A stretch of DNA of 64,000 nucleotides, from positions 1 through 64,000 of the forward strand of contig NZ_FNIN01000006.1 in assembly GCF_900104045.1 (NCBI RefSeq), given 5' to 3'. Positions within the stretch are counted from its first letter, which is position 1, and each line of letters begins with the position of its first letter. Below, piece after piece: positions 8,776 to 18,207 of this stretch. Below the pieces are notes generated by a model. That model worked only from the letters and a program-made list of their open reading frames with translations, ran no database searches and was not told the origin of the DNA. The stretch is from Desulfonauticus submarinus (GTDB lineage Bacteria; Desulfobacterota; Desulfovibrionia; Desulfovibrionales; Desulfonatronovibrionaceae). The position numbers were made by a program, and so were the translations under genes.

Positions 8776-10122
8776 ATGCCAAATCAAAAAAAAATTAAAA
8801 AACACCTTCTAGAGATTTTTCATACAGGTCTTGAAGCTGTCAAGCCCACCACGATTATTCCTAGCAGCATCAATTTTAACTACCCCTTATTAAAAATAGA
8901 ACAACAAACTTTTGACTTGTCTCTTTTCAAACACATTGTTGTGCTAGGTGCAGGCAAAGCAAGTGCACTTATGGCCCAAAGCCTAGAAAATATTTTAGAA
9001 GGATTTATTACCAAAGGCCTTATAAGTACAAAATATGGACATAGCTGCAATTTAAAAAAAATTGAAATCATTGAAGCTGGTCATCCTGTTCCTGATCAAA
9101 ATAGTCTTTTAGCTGGACAAAAAATCCTAAAACTTATCAATCAATATCGTTCAAAACATACCCTTTTTATTTTTTTGCTTTCAGGAGGAGCCAGTTCTCT
9201 TATGGTTCTTCCCCAAAAAAACATATCCTTGAAAGAAAAACAATTAATTACTTCTCTACTACTAGAATCTGGAGCTAATATTAATGAAATTAACGCTATT
9301 CGCAAACATTTAAGCGCTATAAAAGGAGGACACTTAGCTAAAGCTATCTACCCCTCTACTCTTGTCTCACTAATTATCAGTGATGTAATAGGTGATAAAT
9401 TAGATGTAATAGGCTCTGGACCTACTACTGCTGACTCTTCTACTTGGCAAGATTGTGCCTTTATTTTAGATAAATACTCTCTTTGGGATAAGCTTTCTTC
9501 TTCTTTAAAATCCTACTTTCAAGAAGCTCTTAAAGGCCACCTATCAGAAACCCCAAAATCAACAGATAAATGTTTTCAAAAAGTAAAAAATATTATTTTA
9601 GCATCTAATCTAAAAGCTCTTTTAAAGGCAGCCCATAAAGCAAAGCAGTTAGGATACAAAACCATTATTTTAACTTCTTCCTTACAAGGGGAAGCAAAAG
9701 AAGCAGGAAAATTTTTAGCAAGCATTGCTAAAGAAACACTTAAAAGTAATCATCCTCTTGCGCCTCCATGTTGTCTTCTTTGCGGAGGAGAAACAACTGT
9801 CCATCTAACCCAAAAACACGGAAAAGGTGGGAGAAATCAAGAATTAGCACTTGCTTTTGCTCTAGAAATTCAAAATTTAGATCATCTCTATCTTCTTTCT
9901 GCTGGAACAGATGGTACAGATGGACCAACTGATGCTGCTGGAGCAATAGTAGATGGTACTACTATACCTTACGCTTCTCAAAAAAATATTGATGGAAAAA
10001 AGTTTTTAGAATTACACGATAGTTATAATTTTTTTAAAGCTATTAATACATTATTAATTACTGGACCTACCTTTACCAATGTAATGGATATGCAGATTAT
10101 TATTTCTACAAAGGAAGATTAA
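8776..10122 (+). CDS. glycerate 2-kinase (MOFRL family)
   Basis: A 448-residue class II glycerate kinase, producing 2-phosphoglycerate from glycerate and ATP. The N-terminal half shows VLGAGKASALMA, GHPVPDQNS and LLSGGASSLM. The C-terminal MOFRL domain shows CGGETTV, GKGGRNQELALA and the AGTDGTDGPTDAAGA signature. It is divergent from the mannosyltransferase-like gene and in the same block as the glucosylglycerate phosphorylase, whose product glycerate it would return to glycolysis. It abuts hldA: its TAA is directly followed by that gene's ATG. Glycerate may also come from serine or photorespiration-like routes, so the link is contextual. Confidence 0.9.
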   Translation: MPNQKKIKKHLLEIFHTGLEAVKPTTIIPSSINFNYPLLKIEQQTFDLSLFKHIVVLGAGKASALMAQSLENILEGFITKGLISTKYGHSCNLKKIEIIEAGHPVPDQNSLLAGQKILKLINQYRSKHTLFIFLLSGGASSLMVLPQKNISLKEKQLITSLLLESGANINEINAIRKHLSAIKGGHLAKAIYPSTLVSLIISDVIGDKLDVIGSGPTTADSSTWQDCAFILDKYSLWDKLSSSLKSYFQEALKGHLSETPKSTDKCFQKVKNIILASNLKALLKAAHKAKQLGYKTIILTSSLQGEAKEAGKFLASIAKETLKSNHPLAPPCCLLCGGETTVHLTQKHGKGGRNQELALAFALEIQNLDHLYLLSAGTDGTDGPTDAAGAIVDGTTIPYASQKNIDGKKFLELHDSYNFFKAINTLLITGPTFTNVMDMQIIISTKED

Positions 10123-11103
10123 ATGCACAAAAAAGACATCTTAGAAAAATTAAATAAAATAAAAAAAGTTCATATTCCAATTATAGGAGATATAATGTTA
10201 GATCATTATAGCTGGGGAGAAGTTGAGCGTATATCTCCTGAAGCACCTGTTCCTGTTGTTAAAATAATAAAAGATGAATTTATGCTTGGAGGAGCAGGAA
10301 ATGTAGCTTGTAATATTAAATCATTATCCTCTAGTCCTATTCTGTTTAGTATTATTGGTAAAGATGACTATGGTCAAAAAATAAAACAACTATTAAAACA
10401 TAATAATATAAAATTTTTTTTACATCAATCTTTACAAAGAAGCACTACATTAAAAACAAGGGTGTTGGCTCAAAACCAACAAATGATTAGAATTGATAGA
10501 GAATCTGATTCCTATCTAACTTCTGAAGAGTTATTGGCAATAAAACAACAAATAGATAAAATACAACAACAATATATAATAATATCAGATTATGGAAAAG
10601 GATGTATTTGTCCAGAAATATTAGAAATGCTTCAGACGAAAAAACTTATTGTGGATCCAAAAGCCAAAAACTATCCCTTTTATAAAGGATTCTATTTATT
10701 AACTCCAAATAAAAAAGAAGCAGAACAAGCCGCTAATTTAAAAATTACAGATACTAATACGTTAATCAAAGCCGGCAAAATAATTATTTCCAAATTTGAT
10801 CTAGAAAATCTTATTATTACTTTGGGTCCGCAAGGCATGGCAATTTTTCAAAAAAATGAACCAATTTATCATCTACCAACATGCGCTCAAAAAGTTTTTG
10901 ATGTTACAGGGGCTGGAGATACTGTAATAGCTGTTTTAGCAATTGGCTTAGCTAATAATTTAGATTTAATTTCTTCCGCTATTTTAGCCAATTATGCTGC
11001 TGGATTAGTAGTAGCGCAAGTGGGAACTGCTACTACATCTCTTCAAGCAATAAAAAAACACATTCAAAACAGTCCTAAAATTAAACTAACAAAACTTAAT
11101 TAA
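10123..11103 (+). CDS. hldA: D-glycero-beta-D-manno-heptose-7-phosphate kinase
   Basis: A 326-residue PfkB-family sugar kinase matching the HldA/RfaE1 domain. It has GDIMLDHYSWGEVERISPEAP near the N-terminus, LGGAGNVA in the substrate lid, and the C-terminal PfkB signature VFDVTGAGDTV with the catalytic Asp. It phosphorylates heptose-7-P at C1 for ADP-heptose and hence the LPS inner core. The cytidylyltransferase domain found in fused HldE is absent, so a separate HldC-like enzyme is expected elsewhere. The ATG directly follows the glycerate kinase stop. Its 3' end converges on the next gene with only 8 bp between. Confidence 0.9.
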   Translation: MHKKDILEKLNKIKKVHIPIIGDIMLDHYSWGEVERISPEAPVPVVKIIKDEFMLGGAGNVACNIKSLSSSPILFSIIGKDDYGQKIKQLLKHNNIKFFLHQSLQRSTTLKTRVLAQNQQMIRIDRESDSYLTSEELLAIKQQIDKIQQQYIIISDYGKGCICPEILEMLQTKKLIVDPKAKNYPFYKGFYLLTPNKKEAEQAANLKITDTNTLIKAGKIIISKFDLENLIITLGPQGMAIFQKNEPIYHLPTCAQKVFDVTGAGDTVIAVLAIGLANNLDLISSAILANYAAGLVVAQVGTATTSLQAIKKHIQNSPKIKLTKLN

Positions 11104-11111
11104 AGGTACAT

Positions 11112-11663
11112 CTATTTATCGCACGTTCCTGTAGCAGAACAGCACGGACCACTTAAGGCAAAATAAGCATGAGCAAGGCAAGTTTCTGCTTTTTTCTTTT
11201 TCTCATCTAAAGAAAAAGAAGGAGCTTTTTTTGCTAATTCCTTTAGTTCTTGATAGGTTGGAATGCCAAAATATCCTCTTTGTAAAACCTTTTTATCTCC
11301 ACTCTGAATTAAATAAGCATCTTTTGTATCTGTTAGTAAAATTAAGGGAATAAAAGGAACATGGAGGCGAGCAACAGCTATATATTGACGAACAAAAGAA
11401 GCTATTTCACCAAAACAAAATGCCAAAAGTAAAAGAGGATTTTTTTGCTCATCATATACCACAAAATCTAAAGTAATAGGAAATATTTCATCCTCTAAAA
11501 TCAATTCTATCTGTTCTTTTGGAACAATATATTCTTTAGGATAACCTTTTTCCTCTACTAACATCTTAGCTAGGGCTTGCCTAATATCCTCAAAAGTCGT
11601 TAGTTCTATCTCTTTGCCTGTCAAATAATCTTTAATAGTTTGATTTAAACTCACTTCATGCAT
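11112..11663 (-). CDS. small HsdR N-terminal-like protein with degenerate nuclease core
   Basis: 183 residues related to the type I restriction HSDR_N/HSDR_N_2 domain, here as an isolated protein with no HsdM, HsdS or helicase partner nearby. The fold is suggested by the N-terminal IRQALAKMLVEEKGYP helix and the ITLDFVVYD strand carrying the Asp. The usual E-x-K strand is replaced by LLLLAFCFGE, so the catalytic Lys is missing and nuclease activity is doubtful. The C-terminus holds a Cys-rich tail (CC and C within the last 12 residues) that could bind metal. It starts 3 bp after a FeoA-like gene and probably shares its transcript. Confidence 0.65.
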   Translation of the reverse strand: MHEVSLNQTIKDYLTGKEIELTTFEDIRQALAKMLVEEKGYPKEYIVPKEQIELILEDEIFPITLDFVVYDEQKNPLLLLAFCFGEIASFVRQYIAVARLHVPFIPLILLTDTKDAYLIQSGDKKVLQRGYFGIPTYQELKELAKKAPSFSLDEKKKKAETCLAHAYFALSGPCCSATGTCDK

Positions 11664-11666
11664 AAA

Positions 11667-11897
11667 TTACTCCTCAATAGGTATACCTAAAATCTTTTCT
11701 CCTGCTCCTTTACCTAAAAGTAAAGTACTATCTTTTACTTTTATTTGTAAAGGACACGACCTACTCACTTCTATCTCTACTCCAGGGAAAATACCTAGAG
11801 CACACATTCTTCCCCGTAATCTACATCCACCACAAAAACTAACTATCTTTACTTTTGTTCCTGGAGGAAATTTGGATAATGGCTTAGGACTCATCAT
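11667..11897 (-). CDS. FeoA-family SH3-like protein
   Basis: A 76-residue FeoA domain protein with the usual pattern: a basic KVKIVSF strand, RGRMCALGIFPGVEIEV turn, and GKGAGEKILGI end. FeoA-type domains act with FeoB in ferrous-iron uptake or as the C-terminal SH3-like domain of iron regulators. No feoB is in the window. Extra Cys residues (CGGC, and Cys in RSCPL) are present, which is not general in FeoA. It is followed by the HsdR_N-like gene on the same strand. Confidence 0.82.
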   Translation of the reverse strand: MMSPKPLSKFPPGTKVKIVSFCGGCRLRGRMCALGIFPGVEIEVSRSCPLQIKVKDSTLLLGKGAGEKILGIPIEE

Positions 11898-11945
11898 TTT
11901 ACACCTAAAAATTTGTTAAAACTAACTTAAATCTAAAGTTAGAGA

Positions 11946-11974
11946 TTGACCCTGTCAAGTTATCAAACTACATT
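11946..11974 (+). promoter_or_regulatory. candidate sigma-70 promoter for carB
   Basis: TTGACC and TACATT are separated by 17 bp, 63 bp before the carB ATG in the 140-bp divergent gap. Predicted from consensus only. No pyrimidine-attenuation structure was recognised. Confidence 0.4.
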
Positions 11975-12037
11975 ACTCTTTTCAGGTGTGGCGAGAAATT
12001 TTAAATTAACCTGAAAAACAGAATCTTAGGGGAAAAT

Positions 12038-15000
12038 ATGCCTAAAAGAACAGACCTGAAAAAAATTTTATTAATTGGCTCTGGTCCCATTGTAATAGGC
12101 CAAGCGTGTGAATTTGATTACTCTGGAACCCAAGCAGTGAAAGCCTTAAAAGAAGAAGGCTATGAAGTTATTTTAATAAATTCCAATCCTGCAACTATTA
12201 TGACAGATCCTGAACTTGCTGATTCTACTTATATTGAACCCCTTGTACCTGAAATTGTTGCTAAAATTATTGCCAAAGAAAAACCAGATGCACTTCTACC
12301 AACTCTAGGAGGACAAACAGGCTTAAATGTTTCTGTTGCCTTAGCAGAACAAGGAATTTTAGAAGAATATAATGTGGAGCTCATTGGAGCATCTTTAGAT
12401 GCTATAAAAAAAGCAGAAAGTAGAGAACTATTTAAAGCTGCTATGGATAAAATAGGGCTTAAAGTGCCTAAAAGTGGCATTGCTCGTTCTATGGAAGAAG
12501 TCTTACATCTGGCAGAAAAAATTCCTTTTCCTATTATTGTAAGACCAGCCTTTACTTTAGGTGGCACAGGAGGAGGTATTGCCTATAACCTAGAAGAATT
12601 AAAGAATATTGCCTCTCATGGACTAGCTGTGAGTATGAAACATGAAGTTATGTTAGAAGAATCTGTCTTGGGCTGGAAAGAGTTTGAATTAGAAGTAATG
12701 CGAGATAAAAAAGACAATTGCGTAATTGTATGCTCTATTGAAAATATCGACCCAATGGGAGTCCATACAGGAGATTCTATCACTGTAGCCCCAGCCCAAA
12801 CTTTGACTGATAAAGAATATCAACAAATGCGAGACGCTGCTTTTGCCATTATGCGAGAAATTGGTGTAGAAACAGGTGGTTCAAATGTTCAGTTTGCTAT
12901 TAATCCTACAAATGGCGAGATGGTAGTTATTGAAATGAATCCTAGAGTTTCACGGTCTTCTGCTCTAGCTTCAAAAGCAACTGGTTTTCCTATAGCTAAA
13001 ATAGCTGCTAAACTAGCTATAGGATATACCTTAGATGAAATTCCAAACGATATAACTAAAGAAACTGTAGCATCTTTTGAACCAACTATTGACTATTGTG
13101 TAGTAAAAATACCTCGTTTCACTTTTGAAAAATTTCCTGGGTCTAAAGATGAATTAAATACTGCAATGAAAAGTGTAGGGGAAACAATGGCCATTGGGCG
13201 TACTTTTAAAGAGGCCCTTCAAAAAGGATTTCGCTCTTTAGAGGTCGGACTTGATGGATATGAGCAACCTAAAAAGGCCATAGATAACGAAGAATTAAAA
13301 ATATTATTAAGAAACCCCCATTCAAATAGATTGCTTTATCTTAAAGAAGGTCTAGAAAAATTTTCCATTCAAGAAGTATATAAATTAACGAAAATAGACC
13401 CCTGGTTTTTAAACCAAATCAAAGAAATTATTTCTTTAGAAAATAAATTAAGACAAATTAACTATGAAGTTATTCAAAAAGACTTAAACCTATTAAAAAA
13501 GGCAAAAGAATATGGATTTTCAGATAAACAACTAGCTACTATATTCAAGCAAAAGCAATCAGAAATCCGTAATCTTAGAAAAGCAAATCAAATAGAACCT
13601 ACTTATTATTTAGTAGATACTTGCGCAGCTGAGTTCGAAGCTTATACTCCTTATTTTTATTCAACATACGAACAAGGAAGAGAAGTAAAACCCTTAAAAG
13701 GGAAAAAAGTAATAATCTTAGGAGGAGGACCAAATAGGATCGGCCAAGGTATAGAATTTGACTATTGTTGTGTCCACGCCTCTTTTGCCCTAAAAGAAAT
13801 GGGGATTAAATCCATTATGGTTAATTCCAATCCAGAAACAGTAAGCACAGATTATGACACTTCAGATAGACTCTATTTTGAACCACTTACCTTTGAAGAT
13901 GTTTTAAATATTATTGAGTTTGAAAATCCTGATGGAGTAATTGTTCAATTCGGTGGACAAACACCCTTAAATTTAGCTCTTCCTCTCCTAGAAGCAGGTG
14001 TACCAATTTTAGGTACATCCCCAAAAAGTATTGACCGCGCAGAAGATAGAGAACTTTTCAAACAAATGCTTGAAAAATTAAATTTAAAACAACCAGCAAA
14101 TGGTACTGCTTTTTCTTTAGAAGATGCATTAAATATTGCTAAAAATATTGGATACCCTATAGTAGTTAGGCCTTCTTATGTACTTGGCGGACGGGCAATG
14201 GAAATTGTATATGATGAATGTGATTTAAAAAATTATTTCCAAAAAGCTATTTGTGTGTCTAGTAAACATCCTGTTTTAATAGATAAATTTTTAGAAAATG
14301 CAATAGAAGTAGATGTAGATGCATTAAGTGATGGAATAAATACATATATTGGTGGTATTATGGAGCATATAGAAGAAGCAGGAGTTCATTCAGGAGATTC
14401 AGCATGTGTATTACCACCTCATACCCTATCAGTAGATATTATAAAAGAAATTCAGAGACAAACAATTCTTTTAGCTAAAGAATTAAATGTAATTGGTCTT
14501 ATGAATATCCAATTTGCTGTAAAAGATAATGAAATCTATATTTTAGAAGTAAACCCAAGAGCTTCTAGAACAGTTCCTTTTGTGAGCAAAGCAACAGGAG
14601 TTCCTCTTGCAAAACTAGCTACCAAAGTAATGTGTGGCGAAAAATTAGATAATCTCAAGGATTATTTAAAGCCTAGTACTGGGTATTTTGCAGTAAAAGA
14701 AGCAGTTCTACCATTTAATCGCTTCCCAGGAGTTGATGTTATTTTAGGTCCAGAAATGCGTTCTACAGGCGAAGTAATGGGCATTGATAAACATGTAGGC
14801 TTAAGTTATTTAAAAGCTCAAATGGCAGCAGGACAAAATTTGCCCTTAAAGGGGAATGTATTTATATCTGTAAATGATAGAGATAAACCTTTTAGTGTAG
14901 AGGTGGCTAAAATTTTTTATAAACTAGGTTTTAATATCATTGCTACCAGAGGTACTGGAGAATTTTTAGAAAAAAATAATATTCCTGTTCAGATCGTAAA

Positions 15001-15247
15001 TAAAGTATACGAAGGTCGACCAAATGCGATAGATTATATAAAAAATGGATATATAGATTTACTTATAAACACCTCTTCGGGCAAAAAAACGGTAAGAGAC
15101 TCTTCTTCTTTAAGACAAACAGCCTTGCTTTATGAAATCCCATACACAACCACTATTTCAGCAGCTAAGGCTATGGCGCTGGCTATTCAAGAAAGACTTG
15201 AAAAAAAGATTCATATTAAAAGTATTCAAGAATATTATAAAAATTAA
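12038..15247 (+). CDS. carB: carbamoyl-phosphate synthase large subunit
   Basis: At 1069 residues it has the full bacterial length. It has two homologous ATP-grasp halves beginning [17 protein letters not shown] and [16 protein letters not shown], each with a carbamate/phosphate site ([18 protein letters not shown] and [18 protein letters not shown]). The last 130 residues form the MGS-like allosteric domain. With CarA it makes carbamoyl phosphate for pyrimidines and arginine. CarA is not in the window. An AGGGG site lies about six bases before the ATG. purF follows after 14 bp, so the two nucleotide genes probably form one transcript. Confidence 0.97.
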   Translation: MPKRTDLKKILLIGSGPIVIGQACEFDYSGTQAVKALKEEGYEVILINSNPATIMTDPELADSTYIEPLVPEIVAKIIAKEKPDALLPTLGGQTGLNVSVALAEQGILEEYNVELIGASLDAIKKAESRELFKAAMDKIGLKVPKSGIARSMEEVLHLAEKIPFPIIVRPAFTLGGTGGGIAYNLEELKNIASHGLAVSMKHEVMLEESVLGWKEFELEVMRDKKDNCVIVCSIENIDPMGVHTGDSITVAPAQTLTDKEYQQMRDAAFAIMREIGVETGGSNVQFAINPTNGEMVVIEMNPRVSRSSALASKATGFPIAKIAAKLAIGYTLDEIPNDITKETVASFEPTIDYCVVKIPRFTFEKFPGSKDELNTAMKSVGETMAIGRTFKEALQKGFRSLEVGLDGYEQPKKAIDNEELKILLRNPHSNRLLYLKEGLEKFSIQEVYKLTKIDPWFLNQIKEIISLENKLRQINYEVIQKDLNLLKKAKEYGFSDKQLATIFKQKQSEIRNLRKANQIEPTYYLVDTCAAEFEAYTPYFYSTYEQGREVKPLKGKKVIILGGGPNRIGQGIEFDYCCVHASFALKEMGIKSIMVNSNPETVSTDYDTSDRLYFEPLTFEDVLNIIEFENPDGVIVQFGGQTPLNLALPLLEAGVPILGTSPKSIDRAEDRELFKQMLEKLNLKQPANGTAFSLEDALNIAKNIGYPIVVRPSYVLGGRAMEIVYDECDLKNYFQKAICVSSKHPVLIDKFLENAIEVDVDALSDGINTYIGGIMEHIEEAGVHSGDSACVLPPHTLSVDIIKEIQRQTILLAKELNVIGLMNIQFAVKDNEIYILEVNPRASRTVPFVSKATGVPLAKLATKVMCGEKLDNLKDYLKPSTGYFAVKEAVLPFNRFPGVDVILGPEMRSTGEVMGIDKHVGLSYLKAQMAAGQNLPLKGNVFISVNDRDKPFSVEVAKIFYKLGFNIIATRGTGEFLEKNNIPVQIVNKVYEGRPNAIDYIKNGYIDLLINTSSGKKTVRDSSSLRQTALLYEIPYTTTISAAKAMALAIQERLEKKIHIKSIQEYYKN

Positions 15248-15261
15248 AAAGGTTTAAAACA

Positions 15262-16644
15262 ATGAAAAAAGAAAGTTGCGGATTATTTGGCATCTATGGA
15301 CATAAAGATGCGGCTAGGATGACCTATTTTGGCCTTTATGCTCTTCAACATCGAGGACAAGAAAGTGCTGGCATTGTAACTTTTGATGGACAAAAAACTT
15401 TTGAGCACAAGGGAATGGGACTTGTTCCTGATGTATTCCAAGAAAACGATCTTAAAAAACTACTCGGACACATTGCTATTGGACATGTACGCTATTCTAC
15501 AACAGGAGCATCGCAATTACGGAACGCTCAACCTTTTTTAGTTCATTTTAAAGATTTACAAATAGCTATTGGACATAATGGTAACTTAATCAATACATGG
15601 GAACTCAGACAAGAATTAGAAAATGAAGGTATTATTTTTCAAACTACAATGGATAGTGAAGTAATAGTCCACCTTCTAGCAAAATATTTAAATGGCAATT
15701 CACTAGAAAATGCCCTTGCTAAAGCTTTAAATAAAATCAAAGGAGCTTATAGTTTACTTCTTTTAGTTAACAATAAACTTATAGCCCTACGCGATCCTTT
15801 TGGATTTAGACCTCTATCTATTGGGAAAATGGGCTCTTCTTATGTCTTTGCCTCTGAAACGTGCGCGTTTGACCTTTTAGAAGCAGAATATATTAGATGT
15901 ATACGACCAGGAGAAATGATTGTTATTGAAAATGACAGAATGAGTAGTTTTCAATTTGCAGAACCCGAAAAACCAGCACCTTGTGTTTTTGAATTAATCT
16001 ACTTTGCTAGACCAGACTCTATTATTTTTGATAAACCTGTATATTTAGCTAGGAAAAAGATGGGAGAAATTCTTGCCCAAGAATCTCCAATAGAAGCAGA
16101 TTTTGTAATGCCATTTCCAGATTCTGGAGTATATGCAGCTATTGGTTATGCCCAAGAATCTAAACTTCCATTTGAAATGGCAATGATTCGAAATCACTAT
16201 GTTGGAAGAACGTTTATTCAACCATCTCAAGATATGAGAGATTTTGGGGTAAGAGTAAAATTAAATCCTGTTGCCAGCATGATAAAAAACAAAAAAATTA
16301 TCATAGTTGAAGATTCTATTGTTAGAGGAACAACTATAAGAACAAGAGTAAAAAAATTAAGAGAACTTGGGGCACGAGAAATCCATATGCGAGTAAGTTG
16401 TCCTCCTATTCGCTATCCTTGTTTTTTTGGAATTGATTTTTCATCTAAAGGAGAATTGATTGCTAGCAGTCAAAGAATTGATGAAATAGCCAGATTTATA
16501 GGTTTAGATAGTTTACATTACTTAACAATAGAAGGATTAAAAAAGTCTATTGAATGGCAAGATAACTTTTGTATGGCTTGTTTTAATGAGGAATATCCCC
16601 TAAAACCAGGTCAAAAATGTGGTAAATTTTGCATAGAATGGTAA
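15262..16644 (+). CDS. purF: amidophosphoribosyltransferase
   Basis: 460 residues. A five-residue propeptide precedes Cys6, the Ntn glutaminase nucleophile (CGLFGIYGH). The glutaminase part shows GHVRYSTTG and HNGNL, and the PRTase part has the PRPP loop VEDSIVRGTT. Cys residues in the middle and at the C-terminus (PAPCVFE, the RYPCFFG region, CMACFNEEYP) match the [4Fe-4S]-type Bacillus-like PurF, where the cluster makes the enzyme oxygen-sensitive, fitting an anaerobe. It catalyses the first committed purine step from PRPP and glutamine. The gene lies between carB and kdsD. Confidence 0.96.
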   Translation: MKKESCGLFGIYGHKDAARMTYFGLYALQHRGQESAGIVTFDGQKTFEHKGMGLVPDVFQENDLKKLLGHIAIGHVRYSTTGASQLRNAQPFLVHFKDLQIAIGHNGNLINTWELRQELENEGIIFQTTMDSEVIVHLLAKYLNGNSLENALAKALNKIKGAYSLLLLVNNKLIALRDPFGFRPLSIGKMGSSYVFASETCAFDLLEAEYIRCIRPGEMIVIENDRMSSFQFAEPEKPAPCVFELIYFARPDSIIFDKPVYLARKKMGEILAQESPIEADFVMPFPDSGVYAAIGYAQESKLPFEMAMIRNHYVGRTFIQPSQDMRDFGVRVKLNPVASMIKNKKIIIVEDSIVRGTTIRTRVKKLRELGAREIHMRVSCPPIRYPCFFGIDFSSKGELIASSQRIDEIARFIGLDSLHYLTIEGLKKSIEWQDNFCMACFNEEYPLKPGQKCGKFCIEW

Positions 16645-16649
16645 AAAAT

Positions 16650-17627
16650 ATGAGTAAATGGAGTGAAATAGCAAAACAAGTCTTTGAGATCGAAATAGAA
16701 GGTCTAAAAAAAGTTCAACTAGATTTAAATTCAAACTTTGATTTAGCAATAGATTATCTGGCAAACTGCAAAGGAAGAGTTGTTGTTACAGGAATTGGTA
16801 AATCTGGCTTAGTAGGCCGAAAAATTGCTGCTACTTTAAGTAGTACAGGTACTCCTGCGTTTTTTCTTCATCCTGTAGAAGGAGCTCACGGTGATTTAGG
16901 AATGCTGAGGCCAGAAGATATTATTTTAGCAATTTCTAATAGTGGAGAAACAGATGAATTAAATGCTATTTTACCAAGCTTAAAATCCCTTGGACTCAAA
17001 ATAATAGGAATTACCTCAAACCCTAATTCTACTTTAGGAAAATTATGTAATTTAGTATTAAAAGTAAAAGTTCCTAGAGAAGCATGCCCTCTTAATCTTG
17101 CTCCAACATCAAGTACTACTGCTACATTGGTGATTGGAGATGCCCTTGCAGCCTGTCTTGTTCAAAAAAAAGAATTTAAAGAAAAAGATTTTAAACGCTA
17201 TCATCCAGGAGGATTTTTAGGACAAAGATTAGCTGAAAATATTACAACTTTAATGCATACAAATATTCCATTAATAGAAGAAACTAAATCTCTTGAAGAA
17301 GCACTTAAAATTATGAATCAAGCTAACTTAGGGATTGTAATTATAGCAAATAAACATAAACAATTGAAAGGTGTTTTTACTGATGGAGACCTAAGAAGAT
17401 TTGCTGCTCAAGGAAAATTAAATTTTCATTCAAATATATCTCTTTTTATGACAAAAAATCCAAAATTTATTGTATCAACAGAAAAAGCAGCAAAAGCTTT
17501 AGATATTATGGAAGAAAAACAAATAACTGTACTTCCTGTAATAAATAACGATAAAGATAAAATTCTATTAGGAATTATACATTTACATGATTTATTAGGA
17601 AAAGGAAAGTTAAAATTTAGTTTATAA
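16650..17627 (+). CDS. kdsD: arabinose-5-phosphate isomerase (KdsD/KpsF type)
   Basis: A 325-residue enzyme with an N-terminal SIS domain (TGIGKSGLVGRKIAATLSS, then HPVEGAHGDLG and NSGETDELN) and two C-terminal CBS motifs. It interconverts ribulose-5-P and arabinose-5-P for Kdo in LPS. The frame extends upstream to a TTG within purF, but ATG at 16650 (MSKWSE), five bases after the purF stop, is the simpler start; ATG at 16638 is also possible. Together with hldA this supports an LPS-bearing outer membrane. Confidence 0.92.
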   Translation: MSKWSEIAKQVFEIEIEGLKKVQLDLNSNFDLAIDYLANCKGRVVVTGIGKSGLVGRKIAATLSSTGTPAFFLHPVEGAHGDLGMLRPEDIILAISNSGETDELNAILPSLKSLGLKIIGITSNPNSTLGKLCNLVLKVKVPREACPLNLAPTSSTTATLVIGDALAACLVQKKEFKEKDFKRYHPGGFLGQRLAENITTLMHTNIPLIEETKSLEEALKIMNQANLGIVIIANKHKQLKGVFTDGDLRRFAAQGKLNFHSNISLFMTKNPKFIVSTEKAAKALDIMEEKQITVLPVINNDKDKILLGIIHLHDLLGKGKLKFSL

Positions 17628-17647
17628 TAAAATTTTAATAAAAATAA

Positions 17648-18202
17648 ATGGATGAAAATATATGCACTAAATGTGCTAAAACAAATTTAACATGTTGTTC
17701 TATAACTAATAGAGGAAATAATATTCTATTTTCTCTTAGTAAAAAAGAAATTAACAAAATACAAACGTATATTAAAAATAATAATTTTTTTAATATACAA
17801 GAAAATAATTATCTTTTTATTTCTAAACTTATCAATCTATTTCCAACAGAGAAAAAAAATATTCTAAAAAAATTTAAAATAAAAAATAATTTAAATAATC
17901 AAAAACAACAAAAGGAAAATTTTCAATTTTATCACTTTACCTTAAAACTAAAACAAGATAGGTGTTACTTCCTGAGTAAGCAAGGATGTTCATTGCCACG
18001 AAAAATAAGGCCTTTTTTTTGTCAAATTTATCCCTTTTGGGTAATTGAAAACAAAATAATAATTTTTAATGATATGGATTGTCTTGCTATAAAAAAATAT
18101 AAAAGTATATCTAAATTATTAAAAGTATTTAAAACATCACAAGATGAAATACTTTTTCTATATCAACAATATAAAAACAATCTTTTAGAAGAAGTAGGGT
18201 GA
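17648..18202 (+). CDS. YkgJ-family cysteine-cluster protein
   Basis: A 184-residue protein of the CxxCxxCC (UPF0153/YkgJ) family, proposed to bind zinc or iron. The N-terminal CTKCAKTNLTCC supplies the first cysteines and the C-terminal half has CYFL...GCSLPRKIRPFFCQIYPF, the usual second cluster. The middle is Lys/Asn-rich low-complexity sequence, reflecting the AT-rich genome. It overlaps or abuts the PBP1A gene, so it is probably in the kdsD-pbp1A transcript. The function of the family is not established. Confidence 0.82.
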   Translation: MDENICTKCAKTNLTCCSITNRGNNILFSLSKKEINKIQTYIKNNNFFNIQENNYLFISKLINLFPTEKKNILKKFKIKNNLNNQKQQKENFQFYHFTLKLKQDRCYFLSKQGCSLPRKIRPFFCQIYPFWVIENKIIIFNDMDCLAIKKYKSISKLLKVFKTSQDEILFLYQQYKNNLLEEVG

Positions 18203-18207
18203 TAAAT

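Noticed and set aside
11112-11663. Type I restriction system
   Set aside because: Only an HsdR N-terminal-like domain is present, without helicase, HsdM or HsdS, and its catalytic motif is altered.
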